Assembly: GCF_020921035.1 (NCBI RefSeq)
Contig: NC_063160.1
Location: 23,531,095 to 23,595,094, forward strand
Length of the DNA stretch: 64,000 nt
Direction: 5' to 3'
DNA from: Rhodamnia argentea
Lineage: Eukaryota; Streptophyta; Magnoliopsida; Myrtales; Myrtaceae
This document shows positions 23,010-37,120 of the stretch, in pieces. Position 1 is the stretch's first letter. Every line of letters starts with the position of its first letter. The notes under the pieces were generated by a model, which was not told the DNA's origin, did no database searches, and was given only the letters and a program-made list of their open reading frames with translations. The position numbers and the translations under genes are program-made.

Positions 23010-24045
23010 TCAGCTGACGAGAGATTATGATGTTTGGATTTTGGGTCGATGAGTTCGCTGTGATCGGGCCACGTCATTCTTCCGTGGCGGTCCCGCTTTG
23101 GTCCACTGCTTTTCAAGGAACGTTGACGTTTTGATGTCGTGGCGCGCGTTCGGAGATGAAGTGCGACCAGTAGCGGGGCGCGAGAAAGACGCTTTTTCAT
23201 TAAAGGGAGAGTCGTGATTATTTGAACTTCTAATACTTTTGTTAGGATAGGCGACAACTTTTTGTAAAATACGCTTTGAGATTTTCTACGCGTGCATACT
23301 TAGTGGCTCTCGAAAAATTATATTGCTAAGTTAATTTCGGTGAAGACTATAAAGATTAAATTTATCATTTTCATGAAAAATCACTTTTTGAATGGAGATA
23401 TTTTATTGTGAGTTATTAGAAGTTTTTTCAGCTTGGGATAATAGTACAAATGACTCATGAATTTTATTCAATATGCAATAGCGTCCCTAAACTTTGACTC
23501 AATGATCAATATTGTCCACTATTTAAACATCGTCATATAACCTAAACTACAATGAACATTCACCAATTATTCAAAAAACTATATTGAATGATAACTTATT
23601 TTGTTACTCGACTAAATCTCATTTAATACTAAGTTCATTCTAAAGATTACCCGTTGCTCTTCTGTTTTTAACCGACAAAACATACATAATTTGCTTAAAA
23701 TTATAACCTTTTTCAGGACTTGGTTTGTAGGTAATGAATTAAAAGCCTGAATTCATCATAAATCTGTATAAAAATTAGAAAGATGATAATCTAAATAAGC
23801 TAACTCTAGTCGGCATGCATTCGATAATTACATCACACGGAACAAGGCATCTCTTCCGGGAACAAATAAATTATACTAACAATGTATAACGGAGGATGGT
23901 ACTGATCCAGCATTTCACCAGTAAAGAATTAGAGAGACTGTACAATTTACTGGAAATGTACAGACTTGCAAGTCAAATTCCATTGCTAATGCCTTGGAAG
24001 TAGGATGAAGAAAGATAGTCCGAATCAACACACATAAATTACCCA
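23010..24045. other. Spacer between two minus-strand genes
   Basis: Holds the glucuronokinase promoter (from about 23020) and the 3' untranslated region of the p115 gene (to about 23850). At 23450-23600 there is one end of the 'CAATATGCAATAGCGTCCCT' repeat type also seen at 6810 and 45870; a matching second end was not found. Confidence 0.5.
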
Positions 24046-27000
24046 TCACTCTTCTTCCTCTTCATCTTCATCTTCAGGAAGCCCCGCATCGTCTCCAACG
24101 CCTTCAAGCAACTTATCTACATCTTCTCCCAATTCCTCCAACCTTGAGCTCAGCCTCTCCACCTTGCTCTGCTCTTGACCAAGACACACGAGCAAATCGT
24201 TCAGCTCAGCCTCGCTCTCCTTCTGCGCCTCTTCCCTCGCTTCCGCCTTCACGACTTTGAGATCAGGCACTGGTGCGGCGCCTCCGCTCCTCAAAGCTTT
24301 CACTTCTGCTTCTAGATTGAAGTTGGCCTGTTCGAGACTGTTGTAGGCATCGGATAGGCTCTTCAGATCGGATTCCAGCTTACCCACTAAATTACGGTAC
24401 ATGGACAAATCGGATTCGGTCTTGGCTTTCTCTGCCTTGAGGAATTCTAGGCGGTGAGATGACTCGTGGAGATCTCTTCTCAGACTGTCTGCTTGGACTC
24501 TCTCCGAAATCCCACCTGCCCTCTGCTCAGCTTGGGATGAACCACTGCCACCACCCCCTGTCTTGGCCAATTCCTCTGCCAGAGTCGCATTGCGTCCAAG
24601 TAGACCCTTTAGCAGGAGAATAAATCGACAAGTCAAGTAAATGCACGATTGGAGTGAAAATACTATAGAAGTTCAAAAATTTCCAACCCCCAGTCTGTCG
24701 CAACCACTTAAAAGATTACACCGAAATTGACCAGTTAGTATGGCCATATAATGGGCATGAAGGGATCAGCTGTACTTGCAGCACCAGAGCACAAAACTGC
24801 AAACCGCAGCTTGTGAAGCAAGAGCGTAAAGATGACTTGGCCCTTTGAGTAACAGAAATGAGCCGTAATCTATATCTGCTCCACCAGCCCACCTAGTAAT
24901 TATACTTTTATGACCAACTAGAATGGAATGAGAAAAACCAAAGAAACCATATTTATGATGGCATAATCTCTCCATACACCTCTCTCCTTGGATAAATTGG
25001 GAAATACTACTCTAGCGCCTCTTGATATTATTAGTCAGGCATGTTCAACATAGAAATATTTGCGAACTGCAACAGGATAAATTTACACTAAAAGTAGTTA
25101 GGTCAAATCCACCAAGCGCAGGTGCTAGTCATTAGCCAGTTACCATTAGCGTATAGGTGCTCCATAACACAATGACAGTCATATTCTTGTTGCCAGTATT
25201 ATGACTAGGAAATGAAACATCTACAAAGACCCAATACAGTGACAAAGTGAGAAAACAACAAAGGAAATGCCGACTCAATAACACAACTGCAGCAAATTGT
25301 GGCATAGATACCTGTATTTCAAAACACTGCTTCTCCACAAACAATTTCAGCCGCTCAATGTACTCCTTGTCATTCTCCCCATTCTTCTGCCCCAATTCTG
25401 CTGGCACCATAGCTACCTGACTCTTTGGATGGCTGTAGACCTCTACAATGCTATCCCTAATATTTTCCTCCAAACCCTTGATGAAGTTAACAAAATGTGC
25501 ATCAAAAATCACTGACAGAATTGGATGATCGCGGCTCTTTTTATCAGACATATCATTCTCATCAACATCCTCAATGTCTGCCATGCTAGCTGCATTGGAC
25601 CTTGTCAATGGCCTCTGGGGCTGGCTTGACTTTATAGAGGCAAAAACACTACTCTTCTGCATCTCATCAAAATTTATTAAGTAAGCTGTAAGCCCGATTT
25701 TCTGGCTTATGGTGTCAACTACAGTAAAGGCATCCCTTCCATTTTCACTGGACTTGTTGTAGAGAACACACTCTCCCAACAAGATCGCTGCCAAACCCTT
25801 CGTGCAAACAGTTGCTGATGGATTTGATACAAGCTCAAGCAGGCATGTAAGGTGGTGACGTGAATCTAGGAAGGAGTGCACTGCACTTGGGCAGTTGGCA
25901 AGCCAGGTCACCAGCAATTTCAAGATGATCGGTTGAACAAACACATGTCCTGTGTTTGACTTTCCATCTTTACTTGTCATGGAAGATGCAAGAGCTAAGT
26001 ATTTGACCATGCGATGGAGTAATGGTTCTGGAGCTCCTAATGATGGTGTAGGAGCCTCAATTTCAATTTGAACAACCTGCAAATCATTATGTGTTATCAT
26101 CATCGTGTAAAGAGGTAGCATTCACTTATTCAGAGAATCGCAATGATAATAAAATCAACATTTCTAAAGGTTTTACTCTAAAAAAATGTCTAGCTGTTCA
26201 TGTTCAGTTCTAAATATAGCTGTTCATGCCAAGATGGAAAAGATGATTAAAGCTTGCAATGAAAACTGAGATTCTTATTGTCAGCTCTTTGTTTAAAAAC
26301 CTTTCTGCAACAACAGACCAGCACCATTCTCCTCCTCTCCATCCTCAATCTCTCTCTCTCTGTGGTGCCTGATGGGTTGGGGAAGATATGTCCGAAAGTG
26401 GAATTGATACCTATATAGCTGGAAGCAATAACAAGAGTCGACGTCTAACTTGCATGGGTTAATAGATTCATTTTAGTCTTAGTTCCATAGATATTCTTCC
26501 AATTGACGTGTTACCAGGTGACGAAAGACTCGGGTAAACATGACAATATAATTGGAATATGTGCAGAGTTTATGCAGAATAATTACAACACGATGCTGAA
26601 CTATGAAAAGCCCAGCCAGTAACGGATAATAGAAAAGATCAGAGTGGAAGTTGATGCAAGAGAAAATGCATTAGTCTTCACACCTTTTCCTTACACTGGA
26701 TGTTATCCTTTAATATGTGTGACAGCACGCTGGCAGCCCTGCAACAACACTGCGAGTTCAAAAAATCAACCAAATATTAGTCTCACCAAGCGGAAGCATT
26801 GTACCAAATCACATATAGACATGGACATTGTGTCGATCAAATACTAGAAACTTTTGACTTCTTCAGGCAGCTAAGGAGTACTTGCAAAACTAAAGAGAGC
26901 AAAACCAACTGTCACCTCAAGATCGCCTTCATTTTCAGTCAATGTGAGACCACGTAACAGCATGCTGCCAGACAAACCAATTATTTTAAGTTGAGACATA

Positions 27001-30000
27001 AAGGCTGGGGTCTTAACTTTTTTAAAGATTATACATCTAGGTTAGACTTAAATATATGCCAATAGCAAAAAGAGCACTGCATTGATCAATCAAAATAAGT
27101 AATTAACATGTTCTCAAGAGATGTACCTTCCAAAAGACATGTTCACATCCTCCTCCAGGGGAGATTGTGTCATTGAATGCGGTTGTGGAATCAGCGTGGA
27201 AGCCAGCATTTTTTGACCATCACCATTATTCTGAGTAAAATGCTGGGTAAGTATACAAAGCATGATAGATGAAGCACAATTGATGGTAGTCTAAAAATAT
27301 CACAGAAATTGTAATCAAGCAGATGACCAGATCAACCTCACAAAAGCATTTAAAAACATAATCAGCTGCAGTAAACTCTTGCATACTGGATGTCCTCAAA
27401 ATGATTCTGAGAATCGAATTCAAAGCAGGTTCTACTTGAGGCTCCTCTCCAAGAACTTTGCTTGCTAGGGCTTCAAGATTCTTAGAGCATCCAGCGATAA
27501 GATTGCCAATGCATCTTAATGCCTACAAAAAGCCAGGAAGAAAAGCAGATGAATTTCTCCTCAAGCATAAGAACTCTCCCATTACATATATAGCGAAATT
27601 CGCAGGAACAAGTGGTTTACAACAACTATGGACAGAATACAGTTATTTAATGGATGCAACAGATCAGACATTCAGACCCAGAATCAATTTAAATTTGATA
27701 GGAAAAGGATCTTCTCGGGTGAGATCGTACAGGAAGTGAATAATAACTAGGGAATGGTAAAGTATTTTCACAGCTAGTGGTCTTTAGTCGAGAAAATTTT
27801 GGTTCTGCAAAGAGTCTGATGAATTTGGCAGCTCACATCAATCTCCTGTCTCAGGGTTACTGAAAGTGGCTAACAGACTATTGAAGAATTGGTTTCTTGA
27901 GCTCAGGGGGCATCAAATAGGAAAAACAGTGCCCTGGACATAGGACCTTCACTTTACATAGCAAAGGAAAAAGCAGTTATTAAAAGTGAAAGATCAAGCA
28001 CTTTGTTATATTTTAACCACTACCAGAAACTCATCATTAGATTCTAAATTTGGCAGATAACACTTCTAATTGTAGAATTCTATCCATGCAATGGCTAATC
28101 AATGAAGACATAAACTGGAGGAGTTCATACTAATCAATCTCAAAAAACACAAATGCAAATTGCATTCATTGCACATTCTTCCATTAAACCTTTGAACCCA
28201 AGAACATATACGCATAGACTTTTTCTTGATAGCCAAAAGCCTGAGACAGTAAATTGTGTTTCATGGGTGGGTTAGGAAGACAGGAAGCCATCCTATTATG
28301 TTTCATTACCATGCAGAGGAGTATGTGTCATATGCATGCTTATGCATGAGAAAACACGTTGAAGCATTACTTGAAAATGAAGACATCTTACCGCACAACG
28401 GACAGAGACAGGAGCCCATTGGCTTTCAACTCCCAACATAACAAGATGATCCAATACCTTTTTCTGAGGACACAATGGAATGACATTATAAGAGAAGTGA
28501 ACCAGGGATTTTCAAGGATGTATAACACTTGAGGAGTTTGAACCTCAACCTGGACTAAGACTGCTTTATTTGTTGTCCTATTGGAATCCTTTGAGGGGTC
28601 AGCATCTGCACCTCCCGATATCAACAGAGTAATGGTTTCCAACACGCTCAGAAGATTAATCGTCTACTTCATAGTATATGTTGCAAGTATAAACAAAGAC
28701 AACAATGAGATTAAGAGCATAGCATATTCACAAAAGCACTACATAATCAGACAAGTCAAAATGGGAATATCTTACCTTCTGTTGCGTAAAACTGTATGTA
28801 TTTGCCCTTAGCTTCAAAATTGATATCAATGGATCGAAGCCAATAGTCTCTCTTAGAAGTATCTATACAAAATAGTTCTGCCTTACTTGTTGGACAAACC
28901 GGGAGAGAATAAAAAAGTCAAAGTAAAGCAGCATACCTGATTAGACACATTATGGCGGACAATATTATTCAACAATTCAAGACAGTCCTGCAAACAGACA
29001 ATTCTGCCATCACAAAGAAGAACAAATTTTCTGAATTCTTAAGTTGAGTTAGAAAACATTACAAAAAGGCCAAACAAGGTCTTCCAAGAAAACAGTAGAA
29101 CGCGATCACAGCAATGCCAAGGTACACAAAAGTTGAAATAGCTCAGGAAGTAGAATGGCTCATCAATAAGCTTGAACAAGGTAGGCGATAATAACCTGCA
29201 CAACCACACCACCTTCTGATCCCCCTTCCTCTTTAATGATGCTAAAAATTTTCTCAAATGCGCCTTCAAATACAACGATTTTTTGAATTTCCTAGAATCA
29301 GAAAACATTTAGTTCACGTTCATCCAACCAAAAGAAAAACAAGACAAGTATCAGGATACTCACTTCAGCTTCACGAGTCAGATATGTAAGAAGTAGTAAG
29401 GCCTCATTACGTATAACCTAGAATGAAAGCAATAACAAGCTGCAGAGTATCAATAGAATGAGAAGCAGTTCCAACTGATCAAATGCTGACTGCAATTATA
29501 ACCCTCTCTGAGAATTTGAAAGCTTCAAAGCTTCCAATAGGCCCAGCAAGAACGACCGGTAAAAAGAAATCGTGATGATTCTATTGAGTAAGAACAGCAC
29601 TCACATAAGGTCAGACTCAAGTCATAAATTTTGTAAGGGACATCAGTTCTTTACCTCACGATCCATAAGCATATCCATAAGCCGAGTTATACCACGAGGG
29701 ATGGTCAGAATAGCTTCCTGTAACCTGAAAAGAGAGCTTGATAAGTGTTCTATGAAGCAGCATAGCTCAGACACGGAACAAGGTGCATGGGCACAAACAG
29801 ATACCTATTTGGAGAACTTGTGAGAAGGGCTGTTAGAAGTTGAAGAGTGTAATATCGCACATAAAAATCCTCCTCTGACTGCAAACAAAGAAAAATAGAG
29901 AATTTACTGGGCAGCATGAATATGATGAATTTTGTATAGATAAGATATCTATCCGACAGTACAACCAAAATTCCTCACCAACAAACTGAGAATAAGGGAA

Positions 30001-32900
30001 ATGCTCTCAGGTTCTCTAGACAGCAAATCAGCATTCATCAAAGCTGGTTGAACCTCATTTGTAGGCCCTTTCACATGATCAATAGGTGTTAAGGCACCTA
30101 CAAGAGTCTCAAGGGCACCTCGAACCTGCACCAGTGATGTAATGCACATGACATCAGCAACATCTCCCAAATTTAGAAGCATGGAACTGATAACAATTTA
30201 ATTAAGAACTGGGCAAATTCATTGAGTATATCCACTAGTAAAAAATTCTACTGCAAACACCAACAAGCATCTTCTCCTTGATTGAGAAAAGGAAGAGAAG
30301 ATCCTCCGGGAGTTATATCAGTCTCATACAAGTAAGCGATAACATAACAAGGACCATCTGATAACAATCTACAAACAAAGTGCAAATTTATATGACATTT
30401 TATAAACATTACCCATAAATAAGTAATAGTCTCCGCAGACAATAGATTTTTTTCCCTTGATGAGTCTCTTAAGACAATAGTGAAAGATATAATAGTAATT
30501 TGATGTCTGTACAAAATCTGCAACCAGCTTGTAAGACAGTGAATACACAACAATAAGTCCATTGAAAAGGTCAAGCAAATATCCAGCTTGCTTTGGTCAT
30601 GATAGTTTGAAGTCAATGTTCTACAATTATCCAGTACATACTACTATGACATGCTGCATATCTTAATTTCCCAAAGAAATTATCATTATTCCGAAATTTG
30701 ATCCCTGTGAAATGCCGATGAGTAAAAGAACAAAAAGATTTACACATCAGCAACTCAAAAAGCAACCTGACAAGTGACGTGACAAATATAGAATCCAACA
30801 AAGCACTCAACAATTTGTCAGCATCATGAATAGGCCAAAACTTAAAATCTAAAAATCCAAAAAAAAGCAATATCAAAAGCCAGGAAGTGAATCAAACCAT
30901 TTCCACATCCTCCCGCTCTTCCTTCAGGACCCCTATTAGTACAGGAAAACCTGTAAAAAGTAGATAATCAATCTCATACATAACTGATTCTATACTAGTG
31001 TTCAGCCCCCAAATAAGAAATGAAACAAAATCTTACCCATTGCACCGAAGGCTAGCTGAGCAGCACGGCTTTCTGCTACGATTGACTGGAGGTCTGAAAC
31101 AGCTGTGCGGCGATCCTCAGCCAGGACGCCATTGCTAATGCGGTCCAGCAATCGTTCCACATAACTAGTAATCCGGTAAAGGCATTAGAAAAGTGACGAC
31201 TCACAGAGTTATGTGAGTTATAACTTATCAGAGAAAATTTTAATTTACATTTTCACCCTATGGAATTAAAGGCATGGAGTCTGAAGGAAGAAAAATATGA
31301 CCATTTGATGAAGATGCTATCTTCCTCTGACAAGGAATTTTCTAGTTAACAATCAGTTTGAGAAAATTAAGTTTGCATCATAATAAGAACAGACAAGTAC
31401 GATTGGAGAACAAGAAATTCCTTTCAGATTAATTTGAAGCATTTGAACCACTGGTGCAATAACTGCCTATTGATTAACTGCTCACATGTCATTTCAAATA
31501 AAATCAAGGATCCTAAACAAACTTAAAGAGGCAGAGCTTCCTCAGCTACAATGACTATGCATATACCAAAATAGCTTGTGTATCAGCAAAACATTTTCCC
31601 AAAGATATGAAGCATAATAGTAATTAGAGACATTTTCAAATCTTTAAAATTGAAGTTCTTTACATGACAAAGTGAACATGAAAATCAACTTTGAAGGAAA
31701 GATAGGTCCACCTTTCACAGAATGAGTTCCTACATGACTAAGATATAGCTTGAAATGTAACAAGGTGAAAACAAGTACACAAATCAAAATTCCAAAACAC
31801 AAGTAACAGACTGTAAACACACATAAAGTGCAATCAGAGAAATTCTCTCTCAATGTGTCATATAAAAGGCAAAAGGCTCTCATACAAAATATAGACATTA
31901 ATGTCTAAGAAACCGCAGATATGTCAGAGGCTCAAACAAGAAAACAAACAAACAGCAGTAAACTAAGAAACTCTTCCTTGCTGAGTCTTACGCTAATCCG
32001 TTAACCACTAAATAAGTGAAAAGTCACCCAACTATCAACATTTTATTTGTATCACAAAAATAGAAAATAAATAAAATAGCAACCTGCTGATTACACGGTC
32101 CTGCATCAACATACATAATTTACGACGTGATTTTTAAAGGGGAGGAAAAAGAGACCACCACCTGGCATTAGACAGATGACATACAGAGAAAGAGAGAGAG
32201 AGGAAGCTTCCCCCTTGCTCACTGATTCCAGTAACTACTCTTAAGCCAGAACTATGAAAGGCAAGTGATGCAAGTCGAACACAACAATTAGTAACTTATA
32301 TAATGGTCTCCCAAAAACAGCTGACAGTAGCCAAGTAGTGCATTATGGTCCTAAGAAAAAGAGGGCATGCAGACATTAATTTGCACTAACACATTCATGA
32401 TTATCGGGTTCTATGCGCTAATCAAGGAATGTAAGTCATACAAATTACACCCAGCATGCACTCATATCCTAAACAACTTGGAATCTCAAAAAAAAGAAGT
32501 CCTTCCCCCGATAACTTGTCTTTATGAACTTCTAGAAGTCATAAAATACTGTCGTCACAAGAACATATGGCTGCCATAATGCGAGGAGTAAGGTTCACAA
32601 ATTCACAAACATACATATCTAACTTCCAGAGTCGATGCCATCATCGCGGCCGAAAAGAAGCCTACCTGTCTTCAGTTGAAGAAGAATTGTCATGGCCGAA
32701 AACAAGCCCAACAACACCCTGCACAAAAACTCTCTCATTGAACATAGATATCCGCGGACAACTAACAATTTGACACCATTTCACGACGCCACGCCAGTAG
32801 CGCAGTGCAAGTGCCCACAATTGTCGCATGCAACAACAGAGTTGACACAAAGAAACTCCCAAAGCATAGCAAATACCTTGTATCTAGATGCCAAATCCAT
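24046..32900 (-). CDS. GC6: p115/Uso1-type Golgi vesicle tether (Golgin candidate 6, MAG4-like), 19 exons
   Basis: Peripheral Golgi tethering protein that helps dock ER-derived vesicles; the Arabidopsis counterpart is GC6/MAG4, At3g27530 (from memory). 917 residues. Exons (transcript order): 32877-32900, 32666-32718, 31037-31164, 30898-30950, 29979-30125, 29805-29878, 29655-29724, 29364-29417, 29196-29291, 28937-28987, 28776-28862, 28550-28663, 28392-28463, 27337-27522, 27127-27230, 26916-26964, 26684-26749, 25312-26076 and 24046-24606. It starts MDLASRYKGVVGLVFG. An armadillo-like head carries LSEEDFYVRYYTLQLLTALL and similar helices. The Uso1/p115 head region follows in the 765-bp exon (EPLLHRMVKYLALAS). 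The last exon encodes a coiled coil (LKSLSDAYNSLEQANFNLEA) and an acidic tail EDEDEEEEE. It appears intact. Confidence 0.95.
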
Positions 32901-33592
32901 CCTCCCTTCTACGTCACCTTCCCAGCTCAGGCGATCCTGAAACAATCGGAATCGCAAATTATCCAATGCCGACGCTCCAAAAACAGGAGCAAAACCCAAA
33001 AAAAAAAAAATTATATCAATAAAGTCGACTTCTTCTGATACCACGGAAGTCGAATCAAAAGGAAACTCGGGCTTTGAGCAGTCCAATGGCGACCGTGTCA
33101 CGTAACTTCCCCAGATGTGAAAACGAAAGCAAAAGGGAAACCATGCACCTGGAGACGAAAACCGAAGCGAGCACGGATCGACGCACGAAGAAGCGATCGA
33201 GTTGATCAGAGTCAAGGTCGAGCTTTTCGCGGGGATTCGATTTGCTGATACAATGGATTTTTTTTTTTTTTTTCCAATTGCGTGAGCTTAGCACTTGAGC
33301 TGAGTCCCAAATTCGACGTTTCAATCGCTGAAGAAGTGATCGAGCACGAGCCCGCAAACATTTAAAAAAAAAAAAAAAGAAGGGTGACGCGAACGCAATG
33401 CTGAGGTGGGATCACTCGTCGCAGGATTGGATTGAGCCCAGTTGGGCCCATGGGCCTTTGCAGTCAGTTGATCTTTTGGCCCACTTATCATCCAATTTCA
33501 AGTGTCAATCCACATAGAGGTAGAGGTGTCAAGTTTCAAAACGCCAATTTAATTCGGATCTCCACTGACACCGGACCTTATCCAGACATGAA
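32901..33592. promoter_or_regulatory. Leader and promoter region of the p115 gene
   Basis: About 400 bases of mixed sequence before the ATG at 32900 probably hold the leader. Two A/T homopolymer runs occur at about 33000 and 33257-33275. No unambiguous TATA box was found. The spacer then passes into transposon-rich DNA at 33593. Confidence 0.4.
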
Positions 33593-34164
33593 GGCTGTGT
33601 TTGGTGGTCCGTGTAAAACTCGAAATAGGATATGTTTTATCCTATCTCATGTTTGGTAGGTGTCCCGGATAGGATAATGTCGGATATAGAGGGAATATAA
33701 CCCGAATAAAAACATGCGGGAGGAGGGGGTAGGATAAGGTCGGATAGGATTTCTCTTATCCGTCATATAAAAGCCAACTTTTAAAATAATGACAACTTTT
33801 TTGTCTCATTTGTTTCTATTTTCATTTTATTTATTTATTTATTTTTTTTGCAAAGAGGTTTGAAAATCTAATAAAATGTATATATTTTCAAGTTTTTTTT
33901 TTGTAAGGTATTTTCAAGTTTTTTTTGTGTATGAGAACGTTATTTTTATAGTAATAAGGTCGGAATATTTCATGAGCATCATGTAGGGGCATATATGTCA
34001 TTTACATTGATATACAATCTTTACCAAATGCGGGATATGAGAATATTCGACTTTAAATCCATGATTTACTAAACAATGGATAAGATATGGTCAAATCCCT
34101 AGATTTCTTATCCTATCCTATCCAATCCTATCCCGACTAGAAATCCCGACGACCAAACGCAGCC
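33593..34164. mobile_element. PIF/Harbinger-type MITE, 572 bp
   Basis: Ends are GGCTGTGTTTGGTGGTC and, inverted, GGCTGCGTTTGGTCGTC. Both are flanked by the trinucleotide GAA (33590-33592 and 34165-34167). GGNNNTGTTTGG ends with a 3-base duplication are characteristic of Tourist-like (PIF/Harbinger) MITEs. The subterminal region repeats GGATAGGATAA-type motifs in opposite orientation at both sides. Non-coding. Confidence 0.85.
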
Positions 34165-34389
34165 GAAGGGTACGTGCCCGCATAGAACCATAAATGACAA
34201 TGGTTGATGTGACGCTCTTTAGCAATTATAGTGAGAGTGGGAATGGTATTTATGCTAAAGTTCGATTGTAGTAACTACACATGCTGCGTTGTCGGGAATA
34301 GAGAAAAAAAAATGAGATATATGCGGTTCCCGAGTGGGTTTGGGACCAAGTAGGCCGGTTTTCGATTCTAGGAGAGGAACCGGCCCACT

Positions 34390-36350
34390 CTAGAAACGAT
34401 CACTCCCATGAGGTTCTTCATCGCCTAAGGATCGGGGAGAGGAAGAAGAAGTTTCGGGCGGTGCTGAAATTAGATATGAAAAAAGCATACGATTGGGGTT
34501 GAGTGGGACTTTCTATGTGCCAGCATGTTAAGGATGGGGTTCGGTCAACAATGGATTACCCTAATCTCAGAGTGCATCTCAACGGTCTCATTTAGTGTCA
34601 AGGTCAATGGGGAACCTTCTCTATACTTCCAACCCACTCGAGGTATTAGACAACTCTCCCCTTACCTCTTTATTATTATGGCTAATACGCTTTCATCCCT
34701 ATTGTGCAAAGCCATGGAAGTTGGTACTCTAAAAGGTATCAAACTAAATAGTAACTGTCTCTCTCTATCTCACCTATTATTTGCGAACGATGCAATTTTC
34801 TTCCTGGATGGGACTACTAGAGAGTGCCAAAACTTGGCACGGATCCTGGACCAATACGGTATAGCGTTTGGTCGGGCCATTAACTTGGAAAAATCAAGGA
34901 TTTATTTCAAGAAAGGCTCGCCGGATTACTTGAAGAGGAACTTGGCTTCGGAATTGGGGGTACCAGTCATAGAAAAGATGGGGAAATACCTGGAGATTCC
35001 TCTGATTGGGGTCATTCAAAGAAGCAAGTGTTTGCTTGGATATTAGCGAGGGTTAACATGAAGTTAGAAGGGTGGTGTTGACACCTGATTTTTGATCAAG
35101 TGTTTTTTAGTTTTATTTTATAAAATTCATAAAAAGTCAAAAAATTGAAAAATCAAGTTTGGAAGCCTTAGCCAAGCATAAGGAACCATTCTTGAATAAA
35201 AAATAATTTTTCACATTTTTCACATTTTTTATATTTTCGAAAAATAAGAAAATAGAAGAAAATTCGCGAAAAATACTTTCCGAGGTCATAAAAATATAGA
35301 AAAATGTTTCATATTTTTATTTTAATTCCCTTTTCATATTGACCTCAAGAAAGATAAAAAATTAAGTTCAATTTTAGGTGTTTTTTCACAGCACCGAGAG
35401 TTGAATTTGTCTAAAAAACCTGATTTGAGTCTTTTTATTTGCAAACCTAGGGAAGCTTGGAGAGGTGGAAGGAAAAATTATTGTCTAAAGCAGGTAAGGA
35501 AACCTTGATTAAAACAGTTGTTCAGGTTCTTCCACAGCACGCTATGTCTATTTTCAAGATTCCTATCTCGGTGTGCAAAGCCATAATAGAGCAGAAGACG
35601 GCCAACTTCTGGGGGAAGCAAAACTCGCAAAACTGGAGAAAATGGGAGATGCTAAAGAAAAGTAAGATCGACGGTGGGCTGGGCTTCAGAGATCTTATCA
35701 CTTTCGATAAGGCGATGCTGGGAAAGCAAGTTTGGAGACTCGCTCAGAATCCATCATCACTGTGGAGCAGAATTTTCAAAGGGATTTACTTCCCTAACTG
35801 CGACCTATGGGCTGCTAAAAGAGGAGCTAGACCCTCATGGGGTTGGCAGAGTTTACTCACGGGCAGGGATTCTATTAACCCTGAGATCAGATGGGCGATT
35901 AGCAACGGGAAAAGAATCAACATTAGAGAGCAAAAATGGCTACCCCCAGGAGTCTTAGGAGGTCCTGCAAACAGAGGCGACCCCCGCACTGGCTGATCTA
36001 ATCATTCCAGGGACCAGTTCATGGGACGAGGAAAAACTAAACTTACTCTTCCAAGAGCATGCTGTGATTGAGATCCTGAATACCCCCATCAACCCAAGCC
36101 TAACAGGGGATCATCAGGTGTGGACAGGCAATGTTAACGGCAAATATACGGTCAGAACTGGTTACCACAAACTCGGATGCTCAAACCAACAATCCAATCC
36201 CGACCCCCTCCCAACCTTTGGAAATCCATCTGGAGTACCCCGACCTCTCCCAAGATCAAGTTTTTTATTTGGAGAATATGTCAGAACGCATTACCTGCTA
36301 AGGCTAACCTCTTCAAGAGAAAAATCCTCCCCGACCCTCCTCCATTGAAG
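34390..36350 (+). mobile_element. L1-type LINE fragment (reverse transcriptase and zf-RVT), interrupted
   Basis: Non-LTR retrotransposon remnant. About 34400-34480 reads HEVLHRLR...FRAVLKLDMKKAYD, a reverse transcriptase motif; 34525-35046 continues with a GIRQLSPYLFIIMANTLSSL region and LLFANDAIFFL, where the catalytic FADD box has become FAND. After an insertion, 35457-35996 gives WKEKLLSKAGKETLIKTVVQ and GGLGFRDLITFDKAMLGKQV, the region after the reverse transcriptase. Near 36230-36320 lies TPTSPKIKFFIWRICQNALP of the zf-RVT domain in another frame. It lacks a 5' end and endonuclease and has frameshifts, so it is dead. A related piece lies at 39955. Confidence 0.88.
35076..35452. mobile_element. 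Unclassified AT-rich insertion inside the LINE
   Basis: About 375 bases separate KLEGW from (ER)WKEKLLSKAGKE, which are adjacent in related LINEs. The insert begins TGTTGACACC, a start seen in some plant LTR sequences, so a truncated LTR fragment is one possibility. No matching end or flanking duplication is obvious, and the family is not established. Confidence 0.45.
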
Positions 36351-36877
36351 TCGATCGCCCGTCTCGTCCTCGTTCCCTCAACGAAACCTAATACAGATGG
36401 TCAGCACAAAGTTCGGATTGAGCATCGACACAAGAGCACGGAGCTCCCCTGAGCGCTCTTACGGAATCCGGACCTAATTTAACACGGGAATGGCTATATC
36501 ACCGAACGCAACAAGCACGTCAAGCCGTACAAAGAAAAATTCGAAATCCGGCACGAACCAGAAGCAGAAGCAACGGAGGCTCTCAGCTTCCGGCGATGGC
36601 GCGGAGGCCGGTTGGCTTAGGGGGCGGTCGCCGTTCACAGAAGAGATGGAGAGCGAGAAGCAGAGGCGACGAGTCGGCTCGAGGGCCAGACCGAGAAGTC
36701 ATCAGTCACTTTGAAGCCAATACACAAGCCCATGAAAAAGGTGGGTCAACAGTTTGAGGCCTTTGACCAAAAACAGATTGAGGCCCAAAAAGCAAATTAA
36801 GGCCCAAAAGCCCACGTATTCGTTGGAAATTCTGGATGAAGTCCTTGGCTCGTTCAGCTTTAGGGGGAACTCAATTC
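36351..36877. other. Spacer, no gene
   Basis: Short open frames rich in Arg/Ser/Lys (around 36490-36714) have no recognisable domain. Repeated AGGCCCAAAAAGC-like words occur near 36780-36810. Confidence 0.4.
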
Positions 36878-37120
36878 GGCTCCATTTGTTTCCTAAAAAA
36901 TAAATAATTTGAAAATAATTCTTTTAAAAATAATCTCTCTTACTCCTCACAAATATAATAAATGAAAAATATTTTATTCGTTCATAAAAATAATTAAACA
37001 TAAATAATTGTCAATAATAAAGACCTTTTTTTACGAATTAGTTATTTAAAGTGTTACAAGTGACTGTTTTCTAGGAAAATGTTTCTTAATTCATTCGTTT
37101 TTCACGAAACATGTGAAGCC
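36878..37120. mobile_element. Small Tourist-like MITE, 243 bp
   Basis: Left end GGCTCCATTTGTTTCCTAAA and inverted right end GGCTTCACATGTTTCGTGAA are related. Direct trinucleotide TTC flanks both sides (36875-36877 and 37121-37123). AT-rich interior with no coding capacity. Confidence 0.65.

Noticed and set aside
22629-23257. Open frames overlapping the glucuronokinase leader on both strands
   Set aside because: They come from the low-complexity GA tract and the antisense of exon 1; no family similarity.
24046-24130. Possible second gene for the acidic coiled-coil segment
   Set aside because: It joins in phase with the preceding exon (CAG to GGTCTACTTGG) and matches the known C-terminus of p115-type plant tethers.
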